A stretch of 20,343 bases of DNA from CAG-877 sp045627525 (GTDB taxonomy: Bacteria > Bacillota_I > Bacilli_A > RF39 > UBA660): contig JAZQNW010000016.1 in the NCBI GenBank assembly GCA_045627525.1, forward strand, positions 1 through 20,343, given 5' to 3'. Made by a program: the position numbers and the translations under genes. This document shows positions 1-7,990 of this stretch, one piece after another. The notes beneath the pieces are model-generated. The model saw nothing but the letters and a program-made list of their open reading frames with translations. It was not told the DNA's origin and did no database searches. Within the stretch, counting starts at the first letter, position 1. Each line of letters starts with the position of its first letter.

Positions 1-2
1 AG

Positions 3-686
3 ATAACTTTATCATATGAAGATATTATTAATGATAAAAAAATTATTAAAATATATAATGGTATATCTGAAAAAAATAATTACTACTTAGATTATGGATT
101 AAAACATACAAATAATGTAATTAAATATTGTAAAGAATTAATATATTTATTTGAAATAGATAGAAAAACAGCAAAACTAATATTAATTGCAGCTTCACTT
201 CATGATGTAGGAAGAGTAATAAATGATAAAAATACTCATCATGATATATTAAGTGCTGACTTTGCTAAAGACTATTTAAAAGATAAGTTAAATAAAAAAG
301 ACATAGAATTTATTTATAAATTAATTAGTAAACATAGTGGCATAACAAGTAAAAGAACTTTTTATGAAGAAATATTATATTTTGCCGATAAAATGGATTT
401 TACTATAGATAGATTAGAAGACAAATATCGCTTAAAGTATGAATTTTTATCAGTATTAGAAAACATTTTAAATATAGAATTCATAAAAAAGAAAGACACT
501 TTTATTGTTAAAATTGAAACTGATGAATCAATAGAATTATCAGATTTATCTAAAGAATGCAAACATTATGATATATATATTCCATATAATGTATCTAAAT
601 TAGCCTCTTTAAAAAATTTAAAATATAAAATTTATTGGGATAAAAAATTAATTTTTAGAGGCGACAAAAAAATAAACTTGAGGTGA
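3..686 (+). CDS. HD-domain phosphohydrolase, 5' truncated by the window edge
   Basis: The reading frame is open from base 3 to the TGA at 684-686 and has no start inside the window, so the N-terminus is missing. The metal-binding pattern of the HD superfamily is visible in order: a His in LKHTNNV, the His-Asp pair in ASLHDVGRV, further His in NTHHD and SKHSG, and a late Asp in FADKMD. Such proteins usually hydrolyse phosphate esters of nucleotides or nucleic acids; the substrate cannot be read from this sequence. The tail after the HD core is lysine-rich and not recognised. The stop codon lies inside the Shine-Dalgarno of the next gene (AGGTGA), so the two are probably translated together. 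A start at the ATG at 393 would cut the HD domain in half and is not credible. Confidence 0.8.
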   Translation: MTLSYEDIINDKKIIKIYNGISEKNNYYLDYGLKHTNNVIKYCKELIYLFEIDRKTAKLILIAASLHDVGRVINDKNTHHDILSADFAKDYLKDKLNKKDIEFIYKLISKHSGITSKRTFYEEILYFADKMDFTIDRLEDKYRLKYEFLSVLENILNIEFIKKKDTFIVKIETDESIELSDLSKECKHYDIYIPYNVSKLASLKNLKYKIYWDKKLIFRGDKKINLR

Positions 687-690
687 AAAT

Positions 691-1500
691 ATGAAAAAAG
701 ATATAATATACGTAGAAGCAAAGAGAAAATTTTCTGGAGAACTATTAGATATAGTTTTAAAACAAATAGATAACTATTTTTTAGCAGAAAACAAAAAAAA
801 TAATAAACGTAAAATATATAATATAGGTGATGAAGTAATTTTAACAAAAAATCATTTGCTTCATGGACTTGGTAATAAATATAGTAATGTTGAAAAAATA
901 TCAGAAAGAGGAATTGTAAGCAGAAGTTATTTTTCAAAAAATTTAGATTATGCTTTCTGCTATGGAACTACTTACTGGACAGTATCTAAAAAAATTAAAC
1001 TTGAAGATTATATCATTAATTATAGTGGAATAGTTGCTAAGTATAATGATAAATATGAACAAGTACCATATAAAAAATTAGATGATTTTGTAGAAAAAAT
1101 GAAAAAGAAAGATACTATATCTTGGAGTGCAACATCACCAATGGAAGTTAGATTTATGCCTAGCTTAGCCAAAGATAAAAACCAATTAGCATTTATTTTA
1201 AATATAAATGATCCATTAGGAAAAAACTTGCGAAAAAATTCAGTATTCAAAGATAGTTTCAAAACAAAGTATGCTTTAGAATTTACTCAAGGCCCAGCCA
1301 GACAACACTTTGAAAAAAAAGGATTTACTGACGATTTCTTTGAAAGATCAGATTATATAATTTTTGGTTATCCAAAACGTTATATTGAAGGACTATTAGT
1401 AGGAAGAAAATATGAAAAAAACAATAAAAAATTAAAAGAATTAAAAGAATTATTTCCAGACTGTTATATATGTAATCTAGATGGAAAAGTAATATATTAA
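691..1500 (+). CDS. Uncharacterised protein, possible ADP-ribosyltransferase-like fold
   Basis: This 269-residue protein matches no family I can name firmly. It has no signal peptide or membrane segment and is rich in lysine. Residues near 55-75 read TKNHLLHGLG followed by NVEKISERGIVS, which resembles the first strand (conserved His) and the next helix ('nv..I...Gi') of the HYE-type ADP-ribosyltransferase/RNA 2'-phosphotransferase fold. A Tyr-rich stretch follows (RSYFSKNLDYAFCYG). Near the end, IIFGYP then YIEGLLVG resembles the closing strand pair of that fold. The fold assignment is inference from motif spacing only. The start ATG is preceded by AGGTGA overlapping the upstream HD gene's stop, so both genes appear to form one operon; the next gene follows after 12 bases. 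Confidence 0.75.
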   Translation: MKKDIIYVEAKRKFSGELLDIVLKQIDNYFLAENKKNNKRKIYNIGDEVILTKNHLLHGLGNKYSNVEKISERGIVSRSYFSKNLDYAFCYGTTYWTVSKKIKLEDYIINYSGIVAKYNDKYEQVPYKKLDDFVEKMKKKDTISWSATSPMEVRFMPSLAKDKNQLAFILNINDPLGKNLRKNSVFKDSFKTKYALEFTQGPARQHFEKKGFTDDFFERSDYIIFGYPKRYIEGLLVGRKYEKNNKKLKELKELFPDCYICNLDGKVIY

Positions 1501-1512
1501 AGGAATGGTAGT

Positions 1513-2172
1513 ATGAAGAAAAAACAAAGTTTAGGATTAAATTTCGCATTAATAATACCAGTATTAGGAATATTAGTTATTGCTCTTGCCATAATGACTA
1601 TTTTTAAATATAATTTAGGCATTTTTCCTACTATAATAAATAACAGAAAAGGAACTAAATTAGAAGAATTAAATTGGACTAGTAGCGAATTCATATTTGA
1701 TGGTAACAAATATAAATTAAATGACTTATATAGTAACTATGAAAAAAACGGTTGGGAAGTTGATCCAAAAGAAGTAAAAAAAATATATGGTAGTAGTACT
1801 ATTGAAAAAGGTGGAATAGTACCATCAATAAAATTAACAAATTATAAATATCCAGATGCTGTAGTAGAAATATCTATAACAAATTTATCTGATAAGAAAA
1901 ATCATTTCAGTAAATGTAATGTTAATAGCATATCTGTATTTAATTCAATGGCAAAAGATATAGTTTCTTTTGAATTACCAGGAACAATAAAATATGGAAG
2001 CAGTGAAGAAGAAATAAAAAAAATATATAGTAGTGATAAATTGGAAATCTCAAAAATGGATAAAACTAAAAAAGCATATAAATATACAAATAATTATAAG
2101 CCAGAATTAATAATGTTTATTAACAATAGTGAAAAAGGATTAGAAGACTTTTCTTATAATTATTATAATTAA
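1513..2172 (+). CDS. Membrane-anchored extracytoplasmic protein of unknown function
   Basis: This is a 219-residue protein with a short basic N-terminus (MKKKQ) and one hydrophobic segment at about residues 9-31. It is most likely an N-terminal anchor with the rest outside the cell. No lipobox cysteine is visible, so it is not a typical lipoprotein. The outer part has two similar stretches. One runs around VDPKEVKKIYGSSTI; the other reads LPGTIKYGSSEEEIKKIY. The second resembles the 'G.s.eev.k.yG' motif common in small extracytoplasmic Gram-positive proteins. An AAAGGA site at 1499-1504 precedes the ATG at 1513. The TAA stop overlaps the ATG of the following small gene (TAATG). Function unknown. 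Confidence 0.75.
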   Translation: MKKKQSLGLNFALIIPVLGILVIALAIMTIFKYNLGIFPTIINNRKGTKLEELNWTSSEFIFDGNKYKLNDLYSNYEKNGWEVDPKEVKKIYGSSTIEKGGIVPSIKLTNYKYPDAVVEISITNLSDKKNHFSKCNVNSISVFNSMAKDIVSFELPGTIKYGSSEEEIKKIYSSDKLEISKMDKTKKAYKYTNNYKPELIMFINNSEKGLEDFSYNYYN

Positions 2173-2330
2173 TGAAGAACATAGTAAATAAATACGGGAA
2201 AAATCAACCTAGACCAATTTCTAATTATCCTATTAATTCTAAAAAAAAGGAAATAAATAAGTATTATCTAATTGTATTAATAATATTATTATCAATAGCT
2301 TTATATCTACTTATAGGAGGAATAATATGA
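2172..2330 (+). CDS. Small single-span membrane protein, 52 aa
   Basis: This 53-codon frame starts at an ATG at 2172-2174, whose A is the last base of the preceding TAA stop. It ends at TGA 2328-2330, which overlaps the ATG of the DUF1653 gene (ATGA). The product begins MKNIVNKYGKNQPRPIS, has a lysine-rich middle (NSKKKEINK), then a hydrophobic segment at about residues 31-52 ending at the C-terminus. It would sit as a tail-anchored or single-span protein with its hydrophilic part in the cytoplasm by the positive-inside rule. It fills the whole gap between two genes with a stop/start overlap at each end, the arrangement expected of translational coupling. There is no own Shine-Dalgarno. Function unknown. 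Confidence 0.6.
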   Translation: MKNIVNKYGKNQPRPISNYPINSKKKEINKYYLIVLIILLSIALYLLIGGII

Positions 2331-2566
2331 GAAAAATTAAAATACATGGAATTTATAAACATTTTAAAGGCAATTATTACATTGTAGAAGATATCGCTAA
2401 AAGCACTGATACTGAAGAAGAATTAGTAATATATAGAGCATTATATGAAGATAACAAATTATGGGCAAGAAAATTAACAGAATTTTTAAGTGAAGTAGAT
2501 CATATAAAATATCCAGATGTTAAACAAAAATATCGTTTTGAATTAAAGAAAATTCAAAAAATATAA
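2327..2566 (+). CDS. DUF1653 family protein
   Basis: This 79-residue protein matches the compact DUF1653 family almost end to end. It has the GIYKHFKGNYYIVEDIA opening, the EELVIYRALYEDNKLWARKL core and the FLSEV motif before a short basic tail. The family is widespread in bacteria, and its small beta-rich fold has no established biochemical role. A strong AGGAGG at 2315-2320 lies inside the preceding 52-codon gene, six bases before this ATG, which fixes the start. It is the last gene of the first operon and is followed directly by a hairpin terminator. Confidence 0.85.
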   Translation: MRKIKIHGIYKHFKGNYYIVEDIAKSTDTEEELVIYRALYEDNKLWARKLTEFLSEVDHIKYPDVKQKYRFELKKIQKI

Positions 2567-2571
2567 CAAAT

Positions 2572-2598
2572 AAGATATCTATTTAGATATCTTTTATT
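2572..2598 (+). terminator. Rho-independent terminator after the DUF1653 gene
   Basis: A nine-base arm AAGATATCT (2572-2580) pairs perfectly with AGATATCTT (2585-2593) across a four-base loop and runs into TTTTATTTT. The stem is AT-rich, so it may be weak, but it sits six bases after the stop codon and just before a new promoter. Confidence 0.7.
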
Positions 2599-2601
2599 TT
2601 C

Positions 2602-2629
2602 TTGCAAAATTTAAAAAAAATAGTATAAT
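2602..2629 (+). promoter_or_regulatory. Sigma-A type promoter of ywlC
   Basis: TTGCAA (2602-2607) and a perfect TATAAT (2624-2629) are separated by 16 bases. They lie right after the preceding terminator and 17 bases before the start codon. Transcription would begin very close to the Shine-Dalgarno, giving a short leader. Confidence 0.7.
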
Positions 2630-2646
2630 TATTGCGAGGTGTTAAT

Positions 2647-3669
2647 ATGGCAACATATTTAAATTGCAAAGAAAATTATCAAAAAGAACAATTAAACGAA
2701 GCAGCCAATATTATTAAAAATGGTGGACTAGTATTATTTCCAACAGAAACAGTCTATGGATTAGGAGCAAATGGATTAGATAGTGATGCTATAAAAAAGA
2801 TATATATTGCAAAAGGAAGAAAAAGTGATAATCCTTTAATTTTACATGTTTCAAGTATTGAAATGGTAGAGGCAATAACAAAAAATATTAATGAAATTGA
2901 ATATAAATTAATGAATGAATTTTTTCCTGGACCGCTAACTATAATTTTACCTAAAAAAGACAATGTTCCAGAAGAAGCGACAGGAGGTTTAGATACAGTC
3001 GGTGTAAGAATGCCAATAAACAAGATTGCAAGTGACTTGATATCTTTAGCGAATGTTCCAATAGCAGCACCATCAGCTAACATATCAGGAAAACCAAGTG
3101 GTACTACAATAGAAGATATTTTCAATGAATTAAATGATAGAGTAGATTACATAATTGATGGTGGTAAAACTGATATTGGTGTAGAATCTACTGTAGTTAG
3201 AGTAATAGATGGAAATATACATATTTTAAGACCAGGAAAAATAACAAAAAGAGACTTAGAAAAAATAGCACCAGTAATAATAGATTCTCATGTACTTGGA
3301 TCTTTAGATGATAATAAACCAGTACTATCACCAGGAATGAAATATAAACATTATGCACCTGATACTAAATGTTTACTGATATATAGTGAAGACAATAACA
3401 AATTTATAAATAAAACAAAAGATTTAGAAAAAGAAAATAACATATTAGTATTATGTAGAGAAAGTAATTGTAAAAATTTTAAAAATGCTTTATCAATGGG
3501 AGAAACACTAGAAGAAATATCTCAAAATATATTTACTTTACTAAGAAAAGTAGATAATTATAAAGTTGATTTAGTAGTTATAGAAGGTGTCAAAGCTGAA
3601 GGATTAGGTTTAGCAATAATGAATAGATTAATTAGATCTTGTTCACATAATTATATAGAGTTAATATAA
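2647..3669 (+). CDS. ywlC: L-threonylcarbamoyladenylate synthase (TsaC/Sua5/YwlC family)
   Basis: This enzyme makes threonylcarbamoyl-AMP from threonine, bicarbonate and ATP, the first step of t6A37 modification of ANN-decoding tRNAs; it acts in the cytoplasm. The 340-residue product has the family's marks: LFPTETVYGLG, GRKSDNPLILHV, FFPGPLTIIL, VGVRMP, APSANISGKPSG and LRPGKIT. After these comes a linker with SPGMKYKHYAP and a second C-terminal domain, so it is the long Sua5/YwlC form rather than short TsaC. I chose the ATG at 2647 because GAGGTG (2636-2641) sits five bases before it; the in-frame TTG at 2632 lies upstream of that site and is not credible. It has its own promoter and a terminator that overlaps its last codons, so it is a single-gene unit. 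Confidence 0.95.
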   Translation: MATYLNCKENYQKEQLNEAANIIKNGGLVLFPTETVYGLGANGLDSDAIKKIYIAKGRKSDNPLILHVSSIEMVEAITKNINEIEYKLMNEFFPGPLTIILPKKDNVPEEATGGLDTVGVRMPINKIASDLISLANVPIAAPSANISGKPSGTTIEDIFNELNDRVDYIIDGGKTDIGVESTVVRVIDGNIHILRPGKITKRDLEKIAPVIIDSHVLGSLDDNKPVLSPGMKYKHYAPDTKCLLIYSEDNNKFINKTKDLEKENNILVLCRESNCKNFKNALSMGETLEEISQNIFTLLRKVDNYKVDLVVIEGVKAEGLGLAIMNRLIRSCSHNYIELI

Positions 3670-3681
3670 CTCTTTTTTTTT
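3657..3681 (+). terminator. Rho-independent terminator overlapping the end of ywlC
   Basis: AGAGTTA (3657-3663) pairs with TAACTCT (3667-3673) over a three-base loop, followed by a run of about nine T. The left arm is coding sequence and the right arm starts with the ywlC stop codon. Confidence 0.75.
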
Positions 3682-3729
3682 ATAAGAATTTCTGATAAAA
3701 TTAAGTAGAATAATAATAGGAGGATAAAT

Positions 3730-4482
3730 ATGTTAGAAGTTAAAAACATTTATAAAGAATTTACAAAAGTAATTAATAAAAAAGAAACAAAAAAGTTTTT
3801 AGCAGACAATAATATATCATTCACAGTTAAAGAGGGTGAAGTAATTGGCATAATTGGTCCAAATGGTGCAGGAAAGACAACATTATTAAGAATTATTGCT
3901 GGAATCATGACACCAACAAAAGGCCAAGTTATAATAGATGATAAAAATTATAAAGAAAATGCTATTGAAATAAAAAAGAATATTTCATTTTTATCAGGAA
4001 ATACAAAATTATATAAAGATATATCCCCATATGAATTATTAATAATGTGTGCTAAATATTATGATGTTCCAAAAAATCAAATAGAAAAAAGAGTAAAAGC
4101 TGCTATAAAAAGATTTGACATGGAAAGTTTTGCTCATCAAAAAATAGATACTTTATCAACTGGTCAATATCAAAGAACAAGTATAGCAAGATGTACAATA
4201 CATGATCCTAAATATTATATTATGGATGAAGCTACAAGTGGTTTAGATGTAATATCCTCAAAAGTCATTTTAGACTTTATAAAAGAAGAAAAGAAAAATG
4301 GGAAAATATTTATATACTCAACACATTATATGGAAGAAGCCGAAAATATTTGTGATAATATTGTAATGATTAATAAGGGAAAAGTAATAGCCAACGATAC
4401 ACCTAAAAAAATATGTGAAGATACTAAAACAACCAATTTAAGAGACAGCTTTTTTGCTTTAGTTGGAGGTAATTATGAATAA
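3730..4482 (+). CDS. natA: ABC transporter ATP-binding protein, NatA type
   Basis: This 250-residue protein is the ATPase of a type ABC-2 exporter. It shows Walker A GPNGAGKT at 43-50, the signature LSTGQ at 142-146 (Thr in place of the more usual Gly of LSGGQ), Walker B YYIMDE at 162-167 with catalytic Glu167, a D-loop SGLD at 170-173, and the H-loop His199 in YSTHYMEEAE. The segment ISFLSGNTKLY before the helical domain is typical of the NatA group, which in Bacillus exports Na+. Sequence alone does not prove the substrate here. An AGGAGG-like site precedes the ATG. The end overlaps the permease start by eight bases, so the two subunits are made together. No convincing -35 box was found upstream, although TAGAAT at 3706-3711 could be a -10. 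Confidence 0.9.
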   Translation: MLEVKNIYKEFTKVINKKETKKFLADNNISFTVKEGEVIGIIGPNGAGKTTLLRIIAGIMTPTKGQVIIDDKNYKENAIEIKKNISFLSGNTKLYKDISPYELLIMCAKYYDVPKNQIEKRVKAAIKRFDMESFAHQKIDTLSTGQYQRTSIARCTIHDPKYYIMDEATSGLDVISSKVILDFIKEEKKNGKIFIYSTHYMEEAENICDNIVMINKGKVIANDTPKKICEDTKTTNLRDSFFALVGGNYE

Positions 4483-5626
4483 AAAAAATATAATAACAAC
4501 TGCAAAAAAAGAATTACGCTCTATATTTAGAGATAAAAAAACTATTCTACTTATATGTCTTTTTCCATTATTTATAGCTTTATTTGTATTTTTATATTCT
4601 TATTTATATGAAAATTTAGATGAAGAAAAAACTATATATAATGTTGGGATTAATTATAAATTAACTAAAGAAGAAAAAAACTTATTTAAAAATAATAATT
4701 TAAAACCAATATATTATAGTAATTTTACTAAAATGAAAGATGATTTAGATAATAATGAATTATCAGTTTATATTACCTACAATGAGCAAAATAAAATATA
4801 TGATTTTTACTATAAAAACAATCAAAGTGGAGTTGTTGCTTCATCATGTATTTATGCTTATTTTGAATCATACAATAAGTACTTAGGTGATTTATATTTA
4901 GTTAATAAAAATCTTGATCCAAATATAATTTATAATAATTTTACTTATAAAGAACATACTGTAGGTAGCAGTAATTATATGTTAGAATTAATTTTTTCAA
5001 TGGCATTTACCTACATTATTATGGCAATAGCTATGGCTAGTGCCTCAATGGCAACAAGCGCAACAGCAGTAGAAAAAGAGCAAGGAACATTAGAAACTAT
5101 ATTAACTTTTCCAATTACAACAAGTGAATTAGTAACAGGAAAATATATTGCTACTGTAATAATGGGAATATTCTCATCAACATTAGGCTTATTTATAACT
5201 AATAGCAGTTTAAGCATATGTTCACACATGTTTAAATTATATGACAATATAAAATTAAATATAAATTTAAATAATATTTTAATAGCTATAGCAATATGCA
5301 TAGCTGCATCAATTGTAATAGCAGGTTTAGCAATAGCTCTTACAATGTTTACAAAAACATATAAAGAAGCTCAATCATCATCACAAATATTAACAATAAT
5401 TACAATTATTCCATTATTTGCTTCTATATTAGAATTAAAAGTAAAAACTATTGCTTACATAATACCAATGTTTGGTCATACGCAATTATTAATGGATATC
5501 TTTTCAGGAAATATTAATTATTGCAATATTTGTTTAACATTATTATCTTCAATAGTATATGGTGTAATAATAGTAGCTTTTATAATAAAAAGCTATAAAT
5601 CAGAAAAAGTACTATTTGGATCATAA
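4475..5626 (+). CDS. natB: ABC-2 type transporter permease, NatB type
   Basis: This 383-residue membrane protein pairs with the ATPase just before it. It has a basic start, one membrane helix at about residues 25-45, a long polar extracytoplasmic stretch of some 120 residues, then about five closely spaced hydrophobic segments. The ABC-2 coupling motif is visible as EKEQGTLETILTFPIT followed by SELVTGKY, a pattern shared with NatB and related exporters. I chose the ATG at 4475, five bases after GGAGGT (4465-4470); the in-frame TTG at 4463 lies upstream of that site. The eight-base overlap with the ATPase gene suggests translational coupling. The exported substrate (sodium, lantibiotic or drug) cannot be told from the sequence. 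Confidence 0.85.
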   Translation: MNKKNIITTAKKELRSIFRDKKTILLICLFPLFIALFVFLYSYLYENLDEEKTIYNVGINYKLTKEEKNLFKNNNLKPIYYSNFTKMKDDLDNNELSVYITYNEQNKIYDFYYKNNQSGVVASSCIYAYFESYNKYLGDLYLVNKNLDPNIIYNNFTYKEHTVGSSNYMLELIFSMAFTYIIMAIAMASASMATSATAVEKEQGTLETILTFPITTSELVTGKYIATVIMGIFSSTLGLFITNSSLSICSHMFKLYDNIKLNINLNNILIAIAICIAASIVIAGLAIALTMFTKTYKEAQSSSQILTIITIIPLFASILELKVKTIAYIIPMFGHTQLLMDIFSGNINYCNICLTLLSSIVYGVIIVAFIIKSYKSEKVLFGS

Positions 5627-5642
5627 GATATAATGTTATAAT
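5615..5642 (+). promoter_or_regulatory. Possible promoter for the surface-protein operon
   Basis: A perfect TATAAT at 5637-5642 carries the extended TGn element (TGT at 5634-5636). A weak -35-like TTTGGA lies 16 bases upstream, overlapping the end of natB. No terminator separates natB from the next gene, so read-through is also possible. Confidence 0.4.
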
Positions 5643-5674
5643 AAATATATAAATACTGAAGATAGGAGAATAAT

Positions 5675-7990
5675 ATGAGAAAAAAAAGCAGAATTTTTAG
5701 TGTTATTATAATAGCATTTTTAACAATAATGATTTATTTTCCAAACAATGTAAAAGCAGAAAATGAAACAACAGAAAAAGCAATTTATATTAATAATGAT
5801 AAAACTGTAAATTTATATGAAACGGGTGGATCAGGAAACATAACATTTGATAAAACCACTAATACATTAACATTAGATAATTATACAGGTACAGGAATTG
5901 AATTTGCTAATTTTGAAGATCAGTCCACCATAAAAATAGAAGTTGAAGGAAACAATGAATTTAATAATGGAGGAATCACAGCAAATAGTAATATTACATT
6001 GGAAATAAATAAAAAGAATCAGAATAAAAAATCAAATATAACAATGAAAAATACAACAACAGGTATTTCTTTAGAAACAGGAAATATTAATGTTGATGGT
6101 GTTGATTTAACTTTAAAAAATCTTACTACTGGTTTTTTTCTAAGTAATGGTAATATAAAAATAACAAATAGTGAAATAGATATGGAAGATGTAGAAAATG
6201 GATTTACCACTATAATAGGAGATATGTATGCAAAAAATATAACATTAACTGCCAATTACGTACATCAAATAGTAGGTATGTTAGGCGGAAATGCAACTTT
6301 CATAAATAATAAAATAACTGCTAATTATGTATATTTTGCAATAGAAATACTTAGCAGTTATCAATTTAATATAACAATAGATAATTGTGATATGTCAGTA
6401 AACTATTGTTATGGCGGTATTATTGCTGGTAGCGATGCTACAATAACTAACAGTAATATAAATGTTGCAGGTAAATATAAAGGATGTACTAAAGATGCTG
6501 TTAATTCATACACAGATAGCTACGACTCTGAGAGCTACGGTATTGCTTTCCAAGGTGGTGCCGGCGAAACAAAAATAGATAATAGTATAATTAATGTTAC
6601 CGATAAATGGGCTGCTGTATATGGTGGAGATAAATTAACAATTTCAAACAGTGACATTAATATAGAACATATAGAACATAGAAGTCGAAAGAAAGAAGAT
6701 ATAGGAATATGTTGCTACCATGGGAATGTAATTATAAAAAATAATTCAAAAATTAATATCAAAGATTACTATTATGGAATACGTTCGATCGAAGGTGGAA
6801 TAAATTTATTAAATAGTGATATAGTCTTAACCAATGATTTTGCTGAAACAGATACTGCAATAATGGCACCAGAAAATATCACAATCAATAGTAATATATC
6901 AATAGATTATAAAAATAATGAAACGGCAGGAATTTATTCTGAAGGAGCTATTAAAATAGATGGCGGAAATATTTCTGTTAATAGTAATTCCTATGGTATA
7001 GCAGCAGTAGCTCTTGAAGTTAATGGTGGAACAACAAAGATTAATTCTAAAAATAAAGGAGTTTATTCAAGAGGACTAACAAGTTTTAATAATGGAGATT
7101 TTTATATTAACTCTACAGATTCAATAGCACTAACTGTTATGCATGATACTGATGATGGTTTTAATTCTTTAATTACGCTAGGAAACGTTGAAATAAAAGA
7201 ACCCGAACTTTCACAAAAACATATTTTAGTAAACAATGAATATTGTGACTCAATTGGAAATGAAAATGTTCAAGATTCATATGAAAATATTGATTTAATG
7301 GAAGCATCATTAGCAAAAAAAGTATCAATAGTAAGTAAGAAAAAAATAGATTTTGATGCTAATGGCGGAACAGAAGCTATGGATACTATATATACTAATG
7401 AAGATGAATATACATTACCAGAAAATAAATTTTTTGCACCAACAGGTAAAAAGTTTAAAGGATGGTCATTATCAAAAGACGGAGATATCATAACAAAAGT
7501 AAATGTAAATAAAGCAATAACAGTATATGCAATTTGGGAGGATGCAAATAGCTACACATACAAATTTAAAACAGGAGAAAATCAAACTTTAGAATCAGAT
7601 GAGATGTCCAATTATTCATTTACAATAGATGGTGATGTTACATTATTTAAAGAACTGATTATAAGTGATTTGAAATTAATAAGAGACGTAGACTATATAG
7701 TAACTCAAGGTAGTACGATAGTTACATTTACAAAAGAAGGACTAAATAAATTAAACACACTAGAAATTGGAGAATATGAAGTAGTAGTAAAATACACTAA
7801 TAATAAAGTAGTAACAGGAACGTTGAAAATAACAGATGAGGGAGAAAACGCTCCTAATTATGATAATCCAAATACATCAGATAAAATAAGATTATATTTA
7901 ACAATAAGTGTTATTTCAGTAATAATAATTATGATATTAGTATTAAGATTAATAACTAGGGTACAAATAAATAAAGGAGATAAAATATGA
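5675..7990 (+). CDS. Large secreted surface protein: beta-helix, InlB-type repeat, C-terminal membrane anchor
   Basis: This 771-residue protein starts with a signal peptide (MRKKSRIF, hydrophobic core, likely cut after NNVKA near residue 28). Residues about 35-540 are full of short 'NSxIxI' and 'DGGNISV' style repeats, the look of a right-handed parallel beta-helix. The opening (NITFDKTTNTLTLDNYTG) resembles carbohydrate-binding-type beta-helix domains of Clostridia. Residues about 556-622 form one InlB B-repeat (FDANGGTEAMDT to FKGWSLS and YAIWED). Residues about 625-718 resemble the X2-like stalk module (FTIDGDVTLFKELII, GSTIVTF, GEYEVVVKYT). Near 731 comes NPNTSDK, then a membrane helix (738-760) and a short polar tail. 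It probably binds a surface polymer or host glycan; that is inference. Its TGA stop overlaps the ATG of the next gene. Confidence 0.85.
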   Translation: MRKKSRIFSVIIIAFLTIMIYFPNNVKAENETTEKAIYINNDKTVNLYETGGSGNITFDKTTNTLTLDNYTGTGIEFANFEDQSTIKIEVEGNNEFNNGGITANSNITLEINKKNQNKKSNITMKNTTTGISLETGNINVDGVDLTLKNLTTGFFLSNGNIKITNSEIDMEDVENGFTTIIGDMYAKNITLTANYVHQIVGMLGGNATFINNKITANYVYFAIEILSSYQFNITIDNCDMSVNYCYGGIIAGSDATITNSNINVAGKYKGCTKDAVNSYTDSYDSESYGIAFQGGAGETKIDNSIINVTDKWAAVYGGDKLTISNSDINIEHIEHRSRKKEDIGICCYHGNVIIKNNSKINIKDYYYGIRSIEGGINLLNSDIVLTNDFAETDTAIMAPENITINSNISIDYKNNETAGIYSEGAIKIDGGNISVNSNSYGIAAVALEVNGGTTKINSKNKGVYSRGLTSFNNGDFYINSTDSIALTVMHDTDDGFNSLITLGNVEIKEPELSQKHILVNNEYCDSIGNENVQDSYENIDLMEASLAKKVSIVSKKKIDFDANGGTEAMDTIYTNEDEYTLPENKFFAPTGKKFKGWSLSKDGDIITKVNVNKAITVYAIWEDANSYTYKFKTGENQTLESDEMSNYSFTIDGDVTLFKELIISDLKLIRDVDYIVTQGSTIVTFTKEGLNKLNTLEIGEYEVVVKYTNNKVVTGTLKITDEGENAPNYDNPNTSDKIRLYLTISVISVIIIMILVLRLITRVQINKGDKI

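Noticed and set aside
2632..2646. Upstream TTG start for the ywlC gene
   Set aside because: It lies before the Shine-Dalgarno (GAGGTG at 2636-2641) that serves the ATG at 2647, and the extra residues are not part of the family.
2754..3125. A minus-strand open frame of 123 codons inside ywlC
   Set aside because: It lies opposite conserved motifs of the t6A enzyme and shows no family features of its own.
3683..3711. A promoter just before the natA gene
   Set aside because: TAGAAT at 3706-3711 is a fair -10, but no acceptable -35 or TGn element is present, so it was not listed as a feature.
4463..4474. Upstream TTG start for the NatB-type permease
   Set aside because: The codon precedes the GGAGGT site used by the ATG at 4475.
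5675..7990. DNA-level tandem repeats in the large surface protein gene
   Set aside because: The repeats are short protein-level beta-helix turns with differing DNA sequence; no direct nucleotide repeat unit was seen.
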